The notes: a model not told the origin generated them from the sequence alone. A stretch of DNA of 64,000 bases from Succinivibrio faecicola (GCF_019448115.1 NZ_JAGFNY010000001.1:1-64000), one strand, 5' to 3'. Positions 16,167 through 25,190 are shown, numbered from the stretch's first letter. Numbers and translations are program-made.

Positions 16167-17168
16167 ATGCAAAAATCAGCAAATAACAATACCAAACCTG
16201 CCCGTGCACCTTTAAGAGATGTAGATGGTATATTTTTACTCGATAAACCATCAGGTATCAGTTCAGCACTTGCCTTAACCAAGGTAAGAGGTATTTTCAG
16301 AGCAAATAAAGGTGGACATACAGGAACACTTGATCCTTTAGCTTCGGGGCTTCTTCCTATATGTTTAGGACAGGCAGCAAAGTTTTCCTCTTACTTTTTT
16401 GAAGGTGCTAAAAAATATATTGCTACAGGAAAACTTGGTATCAGTACAACCACCTGCGATGCTGAAGGTGAGGTTGTAGAAACAAAAGACTATCAAGGCT
16501 GTATTGATAAACTAGAGTCAACCATTGAAAGCTTTTTAGGTGAGATAACTCAGGTTCCACCGATTTATTCTGCTATTAAAGTTGATGGCAGACCTCTTTA
16601 CAAGTATGCAAGAAAAGGTCAGGAAGTGGAGGTTCCATCTAGACAGGTTCAGATCTTCAGTATTGATATTCTCGATAAGAAAGCTGATGAATTCACTGTT
16701 TGTGTTTACTGCTCAAAGGGTACATATATTCGTACTCTTGTAAGTGACATAGGCCAGGCTCTTGGCTGCGGTGCTCATGTATCAATGCTTCGAAGAATAG
16801 AGGTTGATGGACTGCCAAAAGGTCAGATGCATACTTTGGAATTTTTGCAGAATCTTGCAGACTCAAGAGATGATATTGCCTATTTTGATGATATGGACAG
16901 ACTTTTAATAAAAGTAGAAGATGCTATGAATTATCTTCCGAGGATTAATGTTCCATATGATAAGGCTGTTCTTCTGTGCATGGGGCAAAGGCAGAAAATT
17001 GATGATTCTTATTCTTTTGAAAACTGTACAATAGAGACTTCAACTACTTTGCAGATAAGAACCAATGGAATGTTTTTAGGAGTCGGCCATATTCAAAAGG
17101 GAGTTTTAATCTCTGACAGAATGATGTCTGATCCTCTTCATACAAACAAAGGGTTATACAAAAACTGA
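16167..17168 (+). CDS. truB: tRNA pseudouridine(55) synthase
   Basis: The enzyme makes pseudouridine-55 in the T-loop of tRNAs. The product is 333 residues. The catalytic aspartate is in GHTGTLDPLASGLLP (about residue 58), and the VPPIYSAIKVDGRPLY and SKGTYIRTL motifs follow. In many bacteria truB lies beside rbfA or rpsO; here it lies between mscL (3-bp gap) and a lipoprotein gene (2-bp gap), so it belongs to a different operon. Confidence 0.95.
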   Translation: MQKSANNNTKPARAPLRDVDGIFLLDKPSGISSALALTKVRGIFRANKGGHTGTLDPLASGLLPICLGQAAKFSSYFFEGAKKYIATGKLGISTTTCDAEGEVVETKDYQGCIDKLESTIESFLGEITQVPPIYSAIKVDGRPLYKYARKGQEVEVPSRQVQIFSIDILDKKADEFTVCVYCSKGTYIRTLVSDIGQALGCGAHVSMLRRIEVDGLPKGQMHTLEFLQNLADSRDDIAYFDDMDRLLIKVEDAMNYLPRINVPYDKAVLLCMGQRQKIDDSYSFENCTIETSTTLQIRTNGMFLGVGHIQKGVLISDRMMSDPLHTNKGLYKN

Positions 17169-17170
17169 TT

Positions 17171-17902
17171 ATGTTTTATCGTAGTTTACTTTCAATATTA
17201 TCTATCGCAAGTCTTGTCTTTGTTTCAGGCTGCATTGATAATTCAAAACTGACAACAGAAAATTTAAAAAAAGCAATAAATCAAGATCTGGCAAAGAATC
17301 AGATTTATATTGCAATACCCGGTCAGTTGCTTGATAGTGGAACTATGGTTAAGTCTTTTGTTATTTTTGATCCTGATTATGAAAAAGCATCAAATAAGTC
17401 TTCTGTATATGACAATATGTATCTGCAGGGGCTTATTGATTATGCATTTGTTCTTGAAAAATCCAAATTATTAAATCTTTCAAGAGGTGTCTTCAAGAAG
17501 AAGGTAGAATTTGTAGGTATGGTTGATTCCAAAGGTTATTCATTAACCTATATTGACGATATTAATAGAACCTTATCACCAACAAAGTATCCTGGTATCT
17601 TAAAGGCTATGATTGGAAATCTTGAAGTAAGAGACTTTGTTAAAACAACCAATCCATATATGGAAGACGGTTTAAAAACAATTGATATTGAAGTGAATGT
17701 AAAACTTGCAAACAAGCTTGATTCAATTTCAGAAGAAGTTGTCATTGACTCATATGCCTATGAGGAGATCTCAAGAGCGGTTATATCCTACAAGCTGTAT
17801 CTTGATGAGACTGAGAGACGCTGGAAGATAAAGTCCTCAACATCTGCAAAAATTGATATTGTAAAACGCTTTTACAGATCTATCTGTTCTCAACATTTTT
17901 AA
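17171..17902 (+). CDS. Predicted lipoprotein, 243 residues
   Basis: A signal peptide ends in the lipobox VSGC, with the lipidated Cys at residue 21. The mature part contains no membrane helix and I do not recognise a domain. It begins with a Lys/Asn-rich helix and has many beta-prone stretches. It lies 2 bp from truB and 2 bp before lpxK, so it is cotranscribed with lipid A and KDO synthesis genes; an envelope role is plausible but inferred only from that. Confidence 0.7.
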   Translation: MFYRSLLSILSIASLVFVSGCIDNSKLTTENLKKAINQDLAKNQIYIAIPGQLLDSGTMVKSFVIFDPDYEKASNKSSVYDNMYLQGLIDYAFVLEKSKLLNLSRGVFKKKVEFVGMVDSKGYSLTYIDDINRTLSPTKYPGILKAMIGNLEVRDFVKTTNPYMEDGLKTIDIEVNVKLANKLDSISEEVVIDSYAYEEISRAVISYKLYLDETERRWKIKSSTSAKIDIVKRFYRSICSQHF

Positions 17903-17904
17903 TT

Positions 17905-18921
17905 ATGAATCTAATAAATCTAATCTGGTATCAGAAGATAAATATAAGGAATTTTCTCTTAATAATTTTTCTTTTTCCTTTTTCATGCCTTTTTTATATT
18001 CTATCTTTAATCAGAAGATTGCTTTTTAGATTTGGATTTAAAAGGCAGTTTAAGAGTAAGGTCCCTCTTGTAATCATTGGTGGTGTGAGTGTAGGAGGAT
18101 CTGGCAAGACTCCATTTTGCATTGCTCTTATTAAGCATTTGAGTGAACAAGGATTAAAGGTAGGTGTACTTAGCCGGGGCTATCACTCAAAGAATACTTC
18201 ATATCCTATTAAGGTTGAATTATCTACAGATGCAAAGATCTGTGGAGATGAGCCTTTGCTCATGAAAATGTCATCAACAGCTGATACTTGTATTTTTGTA
18301 GATCCTAAAAGAGAGGGCGCTATTAGGGCTCTTGAAAATGAAGGCGTTGATGTAATTTTATCAGATGATGGTCTTCAGCATTATGCAATGCAGCGAGATA
18401 TTGAGATAGTTGTTCTTGATGCAAAAAGAATGCTTGGAAACGGGCTTTTACTGCCGGCAGGTCCTAACAGAGAAGGCATGTGGCATGTAAAAAAAGCTGA
18501 TTTTGTAGTGGTAAACGGCAAGAATGATACTGATTATCACACAATGATTTTAAAGGCTAATCAACCTGTATCCTTAAAGAATTTTTTGGATCAAGTCTCT
18601 GATACAGAGCAGATATCAAAGTTTACAGACGTGATTGCAATGTCAGGTATTGGCAATCCTCAAAGGTTTTACAACACCTTGAAGGAGATGAATTATAATA
18701 TTGCAGATACTTTAAATATTGCTGATCATGCTGTTGCATCTGATAGAGATATTTTATTGGCAAGTGAAAAATATCCTGTACTTATGACAGCAAAAGATGC
18801 AGTAAAATACTCACACTTAAAAGAGTGCAAAAATCTATATGTAGTAACTGTAAACGGACATATAGATGATGAATTTTTTGAAAGTTTTGACAGAAAACTG
18901 TTTGATTTACTTAAGAAGTAG
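17905..18921 (+). CDS. lpxK: Tetraacyldisaccharide 4'-kinase
   Basis: The enzyme phosphorylates the lipid A disaccharide at the 4' position. The product is 338 residues. An N-terminal membrane-associated helix (about 15-40, hydrophobic) precedes the P-loop GGVSVGGSGKTP near residue 58. LSRGYHSK and DDGLQHYAMQRDIEIVVLDA are conserved LpxK blocks. The ATG at 17905 is 2 bp from the previous stop. kdsB follows after 3 bp, a pairing also found in enterobacteria. Confidence 0.95.
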   Translation: MNLINLIWYQKINIRNFLLIIFLFPFSCLFYILSLIRRLLFRFGFKRQFKSKVPLVIIGGVSVGGSGKTPFCIALIKHLSEQGLKVGVLSRGYHSKNTSYPIKVELSTDAKICGDEPLLMKMSSTADTCIFVDPKREGAIRALENEGVDVILSDDGLQHYAMQRDIEIVVLDAKRMLGNGLLLPAGPNREGMWHVKKADFVVVNGKNDTDYHTMILKANQPVSLKNFLDQVSDTEQISKFTDVIAMSGIGNPQRFYNTLKEMNYNIADTLNIADHAVASDRDILLASEKYPVLMTAKDAVKYSHLKECKNLYVVTVNGHIDDEFFESFDRKLFDLLKK

Positions 18922-18924
18922 CTT

Positions 18925-19701
18925 ATGAAAGATTATATTGTCGCAATTCCTGCAAGATACGCCTCAACCAGATTCCCAGGAAAACCTCTTGTTTTAGTTG
19001 GTGGTATTCCGATGATTAAAAGAGTCTGCATGCAGGCACTAAAAAGCAATGCAAAGTCAGTTGTAGCCTGTGTTGATGATCAAAGAGTTGCAAAGGTTCT
19101 AGAGAATATGGATGGAACCTGCGTGTGCATGACATCTAAGGATTGTGCTTGTGGAACAGACAGAATTGCATCAATGATTAAGACAATGAATATAGATCCT
19201 GAAACTGTCATTGTAAATGTTCAGGGAGATGAGCCTTTGATAAATCCAGAGCACATAGAGCAGGTTGCAAGCCTTCTTGAAAGTTCAGGATGTGATATGG
19301 CAACTCTCTGTTTTGAAATTGACAATGTAAAGGATGTTTTTGATCCAAACTGCGTTAAGGTTGTTTTTGACAGAAATTCAAAGGCTCTATATTTTTCAAG
19401 AGCTCCTATTCCTTATGAAAGAGACAATTTCCGTAATAAGGAAATTACTGATATTAGTGAACTTATGCACAAGCACTATCATCATATCGGTATTTATGCA
19501 TACAGGGCAAAGACAGTTTTAAGCTATGCTGCAATGGCACAAAGCTCACTTGAAGTTTCAGAAAGCCTTGAGCAGTTAAGACTTATGCAGCATGGCTATA
19601 CAATAGCAGTTGCTCCAACATCAAATCCACCGGAAACTGGTGTTGATACTCAAGAAGATCTAGACAGAATCAATGCAATTTTAGATCTAAAGAACAGCTA
19701 G
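18925..19701 (+). CDS. kdsB: 3-deoxy-manno-octulosonate cytidylyltransferase
   Basis: The enzyme activates KDO as CMP-KDO for lipopolysaccharide inner core. The product is 258 residues. The N-terminus holds the nucleotide-binding IPARYASTRFPGKPL. NVQGDEPLI, HHIGIYAYR and the C-terminal GVDTQEDLDR motif follow. All are standard for KdsB. It is the last gene of the run and a stem-loop ends the transcript. Confidence 0.95.
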   Translation: MKDYIVAIPARYASTRFPGKPLVLVGGIPMIKRVCMQALKSNAKSVVACVDDQRVAKVLENMDGTCVCMTSKDCACGTDRIASMIKTMNIDPETVIVNVQGDEPLINPEHIEQVASLLESSGCDMATLCFEIDNVKDVFDPNCVKVVFDRNSKALYFSRAPIPYERDNFRNKEITDISELMHKHYHHIGIYAYRAKTVLSYAAMAQSSLEVSESLEQLRLMQHGYTIAVAPTSNPPETGVDTQEDLDRINAILDLKNS

Positions 19702-19710
19702 TCTGCTCTT

Positions 19711-19746
19711 AAAAGGTTAAGGTATATCCATATCTTAACCTTTTGA
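19711..19746 (+). terminator. Stem-loop after kdsB
   Basis: An 11-bp perfect stem (AAAAGGTTAAG, 19711-19721, with CTTAACCTTTT, 19734-19744) forms a terminator whose T-run is part of the stem. Confidence 0.75.
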
Positions 19747-19868
19747 ATTTAAAAAACTTTCTAAATTAATCCATTTAAAAGCAATTTTTTTCTTGTTATC
19801 CTGAAATTTCTCTTTATAATCACAAAAAAAACATGTTGTGTTCATTCTTTCCTTTAAGGATATGCGTT

Positions 19869-20987
19869 ATGAAGAATTTTTCTAAAATTCTGTTATCTTC
19901 TGTAATAGCTTTAAGCCCAGTATATGCTGCAAATGCACAATCAGATATTAATATCTGGAACTGGTCAGACTATATTGGTGAAAATACTGTTTCAGATTTT
20001 GAAAAGGCTACAAAGCTTAAGGCAAATTATGCCGTTTTTGATTCAAATGAACTTGTAGAGGCTCGTCTTTTATCAGGTAAGTCTGGCTTTGATGCTGTTA
20101 TGATGACCAGCTATTATGTGCCACGTCTTGCAAAGGCAGGTGCTCTTCAGAAGATTGACAAAACAAAGATCCCAAACTGGAAACACCTTGACAAGGCCAG
20201 AATGGAAGCTTTAGCCAAGATTGATCCAAACAATGATTATGCATATCCATATACAGAAATTTCAGTTGGTATCGGTTATAACAAAGATAAAATTGCTGAG
20301 ATTTTCGGTAAGGATTATAAGATTACATCTTGGGATTTCCTTTTAGATCCTGAAAATTCAAAGAAATTAAAGCAGTGCGGAATTGCTGTTCTTGATTCAC
20401 CAATTGAGGTGATTTCAACAATCATGCACGTTTTAGGTAAAGATCCTAAATCAGAGAAGGCTAAAGATTACGATCAGGCTTTAGATGTATTAACAAAGCT
20501 TGCATCTAATGTTTCATATTTCCACTCATCACGTTACATCAATGATTTGGCATCTGGTGAAATCTGTGTTGCTATTGGCTATTCAGGTGACGTTTTACAG
20601 TCTACACAAAGAGGTAAGGCAAACGGTGTTAATGTTGATTATGTGATCCCAAAGGAAGGTTCAGCTTTCTGGTTTGACTGCTGGACTATCGCTGCTAACT
20701 GCGATCACTATGATGCAGCACATCAGTGGTTTAACTACTTACAGGATCCTGTAAATGCAACTAAAGTTGCAAATGAGATCCGTTACATTATGCCTGTAAA
20801 TGCAGCTATTGCAGGTCTTGATCAGGATTTAAAGGATAATGATTCATTAAATCTTTCAGAAGAAAAGATAAAGACCATGTATTTCCTGACTCCTACAACT
20901 TCAAAGTTAACAAAGATTACAAACCGTATTTGGAACTCCATGAAGTTAAATTCAGGCAGTCATGACGATAGCTCAAATAATGAGTAA
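19869..20987 (+). CDS. Polyamine (spermidine/putrescine) ABC transporter substrate-binding protein, PotF/PotD-like
   Basis: The product is 372 residues. A signal peptide (about 1-24, ending ANAQ) precedes the typical start of mature PotD/PotF proteins, INIWNWSDYIGENT. The TSYYVPRLAKAGALQKID and AIGYSGDVLQ segments fit the type II periplasmic binding-protein fold. The frame opens at 19833, but the ATG at 19869 has AAGGA 8 nt upstream and gives the signal peptide. No ATPase or permease gene lies nearby, so it is an orphan binding protein in this window. A strong terminator follows. Confidence 0.88.
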   Translation: MKNFSKILLSSVIALSPVYAANAQSDINIWNWSDYIGENTVSDFEKATKLKANYAVFDSNELVEARLLSGKSGFDAVMMTSYYVPRLAKAGALQKIDKTKIPNWKHLDKARMEALAKIDPNNDYAYPYTEISVGIGYNKDKIAEIFGKDYKITSWDFLLDPENSKKLKQCGIAVLDSPIEVISTIMHVLGKDPKSEKAKDYDQALDVLTKLASNVSYFHSSRYINDLASGEICVAIGYSGDVLQSTQRGKANGVNVDYVIPKEGSAFWFDCWTIAANCDHYDAAHQWFNYLQDPVNATKVANEIRYIMPVNAAIAGLDQDLKDNDSLNLSEEKIKTMYFLTPTTSKLTKITNRIWNSMKLNSGSHDDSSNNE

Positions 20988-20990
20988 AAT

Positions 20991-21024
20991 AAAAATTAGG
21001 CTCGCAAATGCGAGCCTAATTTTT
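20991..21024. terminator. Bidirectional terminator between potF-like and LDH-like genes
   Basis: A 15-bp perfect stem (20991-21005 with 21010-21024), loop AAAT, with T-runs on both strands. It serves the two convergent genes. Confidence 0.95.
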
Positions 21025-21043
21025 AGCTTGAAAGTCTGTTAAA

Positions 21044-21985
21044 TTAAAGTCCAACATTTTCAATAACTGATCTTATACACAAAGCACTATTCTTTAAAAG
21101 AGCAGTTTCATTATCAAAAAGCTTTGGTGTAAATCTTTTTTCAACACCATTTTTTCCTATAAGACATGGCAGTGATAAAGACACACCATTTAAGTCATAT
21201 TCTCCTTCAAGTTGCATTGATACAGGTAAAACTGCCTTTTCATCTAATAATATTGCTTTTGCAATTCTTATAGCACCTGCAGCAATACCAGTATTTGTCC
21301 ATCCTTTTGCATTATTAACTTCATAGGCTGTTTTAATAACATTTTCCTGTATCATGGTTTTGTCAATTTTTATATTGAAAAAGTCCTGTATGTCATTAAA
21401 GTCAAGACCAGCGACCTTTAAAGTTGAGAATGCAGGAAAAGATGAATTGCCATGCTCACCTAGAACATATCCATATACATCATGAGGATCAACTTTTAAA
21501 AGATTTGAAATGATATATTTGAATCTTAATGTTTCAAGAGTTGTACCTGTTCCAAGTACCTGGCCTTTTTTCAAGTTGAATTTTGTTGCAGCTAAATATG
21601 TTGTTACATCAAGTGGATTGCTAATCATTATAATGACAGCACTTGTATTGTATTTTACGATATTTGTCATTACATCAGCTATGATTGCTGTATTTTCTTT
21701 TGCAAGTGTCAGTCTGTCAGAGCATCCTGGTTTAATACTAGGACCTGCAGCAATAATGATAATATCTGCATCTTGTACAGCCTCAAAACCGCCTGAATAT
21801 ACAATAGTATTTGCATTAAGTGACGAGCTCATTGAATGAGATATATCCAAAGCTTCACCAAATGCAACATTTTCTTTAATATCAACAAGAGAAATTGTTG
21901 AAAATAAGCCAAGAGCAACAGCTTTTTCAAGTACAGCTGAGCCTACATGTCCTACACCTACAATTGATAATTTATGTGGTTTCAT
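21044..21985 (-). CDS. L-lactate/malate dehydrogenase family protein, specificity unclear
   Basis: The product is a 313-residue NAD-dependent L-2-hydroxyacid dehydrogenase. The Rossmann motif is GVGHVGSA near the start. The catalytic histidine is in GEHGNSSFPAF, and the substrate arginine is in LRFKY. The usual catalytic-dyad Asp of LDH (L-D-x-x-R-F) reads Glu (LETLRF). The specificity loop AAGPSIKPGCSDRL carries Ile where lactate dehydrogenases have Gln and malate dehydrogenases Arg. This points to another 2-hydroxyacid, such as a branched or bulky one (inference). It is monocistronic. Confidence 0.82.
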   Translation of the reverse strand: MKPHKLSIVGVGHVGSAVLEKAVALGLFSTISLVDIKENVAFGEALDISHSMSSSLNANTIVYSGGFEAVQDADIIIIAAGPSIKPGCSDRLTLAKENTAIIADVMTNIVKYNTSAVIIMISNPLDVTTYLAATKFNLKKGQVLGTGTTLETLRFKYIISNLLKVDPHDVYGYVLGEHGNSSFPAFSTLKVAGLDFNDIQDFFNIKIDKTMIQENVIKTAYEVNNAKGWTNTGIAAGAIRIAKAILLDEKAVLPVSMQLEGEYDLNGVSLSLPCLIGKNGVEKRFTPKLFDNETALLKNSALCIRSVIENVGL

Positions 21986-22109
21986 TCTAAAGTCCTTTAG
22001 TCAATTAATAAGAACATTTTAATACTTTTAAAGGATTTATTTATCAATTTTTTAAATCATCTGTTGTCAATAATGTTTTATACAAATAAAATCTATTAAG
22101 GAGGAGATG

Positions 22110-22898
22110 ATGGGACAGATCATTACAATATGCAATCCAAAAGGTGGAACTGCAAAAACATCAACAGCTATTAATCTTGCATGTGCAATGAGAGCAGTTA
22201 ACAAGAAAGTATTGCTTGTAGATTTTGATCCACAAGGATCAGCAAGCTGTGCTTTAGGTTTTATGCAGACTGATATTGAGTGTAATCTTGCAACTGCAAT
22301 TCTTGATAATGTAAATATTGAAAACTGTATTGTTCCATATTTAAAAGGCGGATTTGATGTAATACTTTCATCAGATGAGCTTGTGGCTGTTCCTCCTGCA
22401 TTAAATGATGATCCAAATGCCCATCTTTGTCTGGATAATCTTTTAAAACCTTTAAAAGATAATTACGACATCATCATTGTAGATACACCTGCATCATTAA
22501 ATCTTCTTACAAAAGCTGCTATATGTGCCTCAGATTTTATTATCTCAACAGTATCTTTAGATGTTTTATCTGTTGATTCAATGGCATCTTTAATGAAATT
22601 CTATGAGAATTTAAAAAGCAGTGGAATGAGTAGAGCTGTATTACTTGGTCTTTTAAGGACCATGTATGAACCACTTCATAAGATGTGTGATGTAATCTCA
22701 GCAGAGCTTGAGCATTCATTTACAGATCTTATTTTCAAAACTCTAATTAGTTACAATCCAAAAGTATCAGAGGCAAGCTCTGCAGCCTGTCCTGTCTTGC
22801 TCTATGACAGATCGTCAAAAGTTTCTCGCGAATATCTGTCTTTTTGTGCTGAAGTGATAAAAAGACTTCTGAAATGGCAGAAAATTGCCGAAAACTGA
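22110..22898 (+). CDS. ParA/Soj family ATPase
   Basis: The product is 262 residues. It has the deviant Walker A KGGTAKTS near residue 10, Walker A' VDFDPQGSAS, and IIIVDTPASLNLL. This is the ParA class of DNA- or cargo-positioning ATPases. No ParB or parS-like repeat was seen next to it. Two adjacent ATGs exist; 22110 is preferred because AAGGAGG (22098-22104) is better spaced. The next gene is a flagellin, so a role in positioning a flagellar or chemotaxis structure is possible, but it is not FlhG by its length and motifs. Confidence 0.85.
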   Translation: MGQIITICNPKGGTAKTSTAINLACAMRAVNKKVLLVDFDPQGSASCALGFMQTDIECNLATAILDNVNIENCIVPYLKGGFDVILSSDELVAVPPALNDDPNAHLCLDNLLKPLKDNYDIIIVDTPASLNLLTKAAICASDFIISTVSLDVLSVDSMASLMKFYENLKSSGMSRAVLLGLLRTMYEPLHKMCDVISAELEHSFTDLIFKTLISYNPKVSEASSAACPVLLYDRSSKVSREYLSFCAEVIKRLLKWQKIAEN

Positions 22899-22954
22899 TT
22901 TTTTGATATTTTAATAAGTTACTGATTTATAAGTAGAAATATACTTATAATAAT

Positions 22955-22974
22955 CTTAGGCATAATATTTGCTT
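22955..22974 (+). promoter_or_regulatory. Sigma54-type promoter of the flagellin gene
   Basis: AGGCAT-N5-TTGCT, with GG at 22959-22960 and GC at 22971-22972, gives the exact 10-bp GG-to-GC spacing of -24/-12 promoters. It lies about 45 bp before the flagellin start. Sigma54 control of a flagellin is established in polar-flagellated gammaproteobacteria. Confidence 0.65.
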
Positions 22975-23016
22975 ATCTTTTCCCATAATTCTAACTAATT
23001 AAAGAGAGAAAAAATT

Positions 23017-23907
23017 ATGGGAATCACTTGTGCAACTAATATCACCTCTATGACTGCGCAAAGAAATCTGCGTCAGTCTACAATGCTTGGTGATACTACA
23101 ACTCAAAGATTAGCATCAGGAAAGAGAGTTAATACTGCAAAGGACGATCCTTCAAATCTTCAGATTTCAAATCGTTTTACAGCTCAGATTAACTGTCTTG
23201 ACAGAGGAAACAGAAATGCATCTGAAGGTGAGGCTGTAGCTCAGATTGCAGAAGGTGCACTTGCAGAGAATTTCTCTATTTTGCAGAGAATAAGACAGCT
23301 TGCTATTCAAAGTTCAAACGGAACTGTAAGTGATGAAGACAGAGCAACCATGCAAAAAGAGGTTAGTGAACTGTGTTCTGAACTTACAAGAGTTGCATGT
23401 AAGACAACCTATGGCGGTGCTCAGATCTTAAGAGGATCTGGTAATGGAATCATTTCTGATAGCGGTAAACTCTCAGTACAAGTCGGAGCAAACGCAAATA
23501 CCACCTTGGATATTGATTTATCAACATCATTCACTATGGAAGATATGGTAAATGCATTAGGAGGTGTATCTGATGGAAACGGTTATGATGCAGCATCAAA
23601 ATCATTTGATGTTTCAAGCTCAGATAATGCTCAGAAAGTTTTAGCTTCGATTGATACTTATATAGAATTTATTGATACAAAAAGAGCAGAGTTAGGTGCT
23701 GTTCAGAATAGAATTTCTTCATCGATTTCAAATCAGGAGAATATTATTGAACAAGAATCAGATGCCCGCTCAAGAATGATTGATGCTGATTATGCTCTTG
23801 AAACATCCAATCTTGCAGCTTACAACACAAGACAGAATGCAACATCTCAAATGCTTATGCAGGCAAATGCCAGACCGAATATTGTCGCAAGTCTTTTAGG
23901 TGGTTAG
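23017..23907 (+). CDS. fliC: Flagellin
   Basis: The product is 296 residues, a short flagellin. The N-terminal D0/D1 helices carry typical motifs (RLASGKRVNTAKDDP, EGALAENFSILQRIRQLAIQSSNGT). The C-terminal helix has ISSSISNQENIIEQESDARSRMIDADYALE as characteristic blocks (positions about 232-262) and ends in NIVASLLGG-like residues. The variable middle (about 135-200) is small. No other flagellar structural gene is in the window. A sigma54-type promoter precedes it, and it is convergent with an FlhC-like regulator with stop codons 12 bp apart or overlapping. Confidence 0.93.
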   Translation: MGITCATNITSMTAQRNLRQSTMLGDTTTQRLASGKRVNTAKDDPSNLQISNRFTAQINCLDRGNRNASEGEAVAQIAEGALAENFSILQRIRQLAIQSSNGTVSDEDRATMQKEVSELCSELTRVACKTTYGGAQILRGSGNGIISDSGKLSVQVGANANTTLDIDLSTSFTMEDMVNALGGVSDGNGYDAASKSFDVSSSDNAQKVLASIDTYIEFIDTKRAELGAVQNRISSSISNQENIIEQESDARSRMIDADYALETSNLAAYNTRQNATSQMLMQANARPNIVASLLGG

Positions 23908-25158
23908 TTTAGAACTCTTTTTTAGAGTACTGATTCTGAAACATAATCGACTCTCTTTTGATGAATTGTCGAACTTATCCTCAACCAGCTCTGATGAATA
24001 ACCGCATGCAGGGCATGGTTGAGGATCTCTGAATTCATAAACCAGATCACCTTCAGTAATAATATTCTTCATAAAGATATAAGGTGTATTACACTTTGGA
24101 CATCGAATTACTTCAGCTTCATTAGTATTAATCTTATCTAATACAGCCATGAACTCATCAAAAGTTGGCTCCTGTTTTTCAATGGTTCTTGTAACTGAAG
24201 TTTCTATATTGAAAAAATGATTTAAAAATTCATTTAATAAAATAACTGTACTGTATGCTCCAACTGCAAGAATGTTTGAGATCTTTTGTGGCATTGCATA
24301 GTTTGACAGAATATCATTGATATTGTTTTTCTTTAAAATAAGGCGGGCACACATATTATAAAAAGCTACCATAAGCATGATCTGTTTGCTGTTTCTGACA
24401 TGGCTCATCAACTTTTTGATAACAACTCTTTTACTGGTTTTCTTAAACTGAGCATTATATGTCTTGACCTGTGTATCATTAAGTCCGGAAAATTCCTTAA
24501 ACATTTTTTCAACAGTTGAATGATGAAGTCCTGTAGCTTTTCTGATGCACTTTAAAGAAGCTCCTGATATTGTCATAAGCATGCACTCATACTTAGCTCT
24601 ATTCTCATCAGAGATTTTAAAAAATTCTCTGTGATTTATCTTGCTGGCATTATAAGTATATTTTTCAACGACCTTAAGCATTGATGAGCTATCATGATTT
24701 AAAAGGCTTGTGAAGAATGAATTATAGTTTCTTACCGATTCTTCAAGAGAGTCTAGAACTTCCTTTTTATCAAGATCCAGTGTCATAGTAATATAATCAA
24801 GAGGAGTCTGTGTAAGTTTAAGAGTGGCAGGTTCAAAGAAGTTATGATCACCTTCACGGCAGATAGGAACAGTAAAAATATCTGAATCAATTACGCGAGC
24901 TTTTTTTACATAATAGCTAAGCTGTACTGGGATAAGATTTGAAAATAGATTAAAAACATCGTAAGAATTGCTGATCACAAACTCTTCATAACGTTTTGTT
25001 ATGGAATCATAGTTTACTTCAACTTCTAATTTATCCAGATCAATTTTTGGATTATTATCAGTTTCATTATTTTTGCAAATAGAATCGTGCTTTTTACAGA
25101 CAAGATTTTTTCTGTTATTGAAAAAATAGTTGCCGTATAATGAGTTTTTAATAATCAT
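23896..25158 (-). CDS. FlhC-like regulator with long N-terminal extension
   Basis: The product is 420 residues. Residues 192-226 (TISGASLKCIRKATGL...KMFKEFSG) resemble the FlhC helix-turn-helix block, where GARLQMLESETQL...KLYKELRG is conserved. About 150 residues later a four-cysteine site (Cys353, 356, 382, 385; CPKC and CPAC) lies where FlhC binds zinc. FlhC is about 190 residues; here roughly 190 unassigned residues precede the homologous part and a longer spacer lies within it. FlhC with FlhD activates flagellar class II genes. The gene ends against the flagellin gene, and a CRP box lies at its start, as flhDC in enterobacteria is CRP-controlled. No flhD is present. Homology is judged by eye. 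Confidence 0.6.
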   Translation of the reverse strand: MIIKNSLYGNYFFNNRKNLVCKKHDSICKNNETDNNPKIDLDKLEVEVNYDSITKRYEEFVISNSYDVFNLFSNLIPVQLSYYVKKARVIDSDIFTVPICREGDHNFFEPATLKLTQTPLDYITMTLDLDKKEVLDSLEESVRNYNSFFTSLLNHDSSSMLKVVEKYTYNASKINHREFFKISDENRAKYECMLMTISGASLKCIRKATGLHHSTVEKMFKEFSGLNDTQVKTYNAQFKKTSKRVVIKKLMSHVRNSKQIMLMVAFYNMCARLILKKNNINDILSNYAMPQKISNILAVGAYSTVILLNEFLNHFFNIETSVTRTIEKQEPTFDEFMAVLDKINTNEAEVIRCPKCNTPYIFMKNIITEGDLVYEFRDPQPCPACGYSSELVEDKFDNSSKESRLCFRISTLKKSSKLTT

Positions 25159-25170
25159 AATACATTCCTT

Positions 25171-25190
25171 AATGTGATATGGCTCACATA
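25171..25190 (-). promoter_or_regulatory. CRP-binding site at the FlhC-like gene
   Basis: TGTGA-N6-TCACA, with perfect half-sites at 25173-25177 and 25184-25188 and A/T-rich flanks. Its centre is about 22 bp before the ATG, directly upstream of the AAGGA ribosome-binding site. This spacing fits repression, or a transcript starting inside the annotated gene. Confidence 0.75.
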
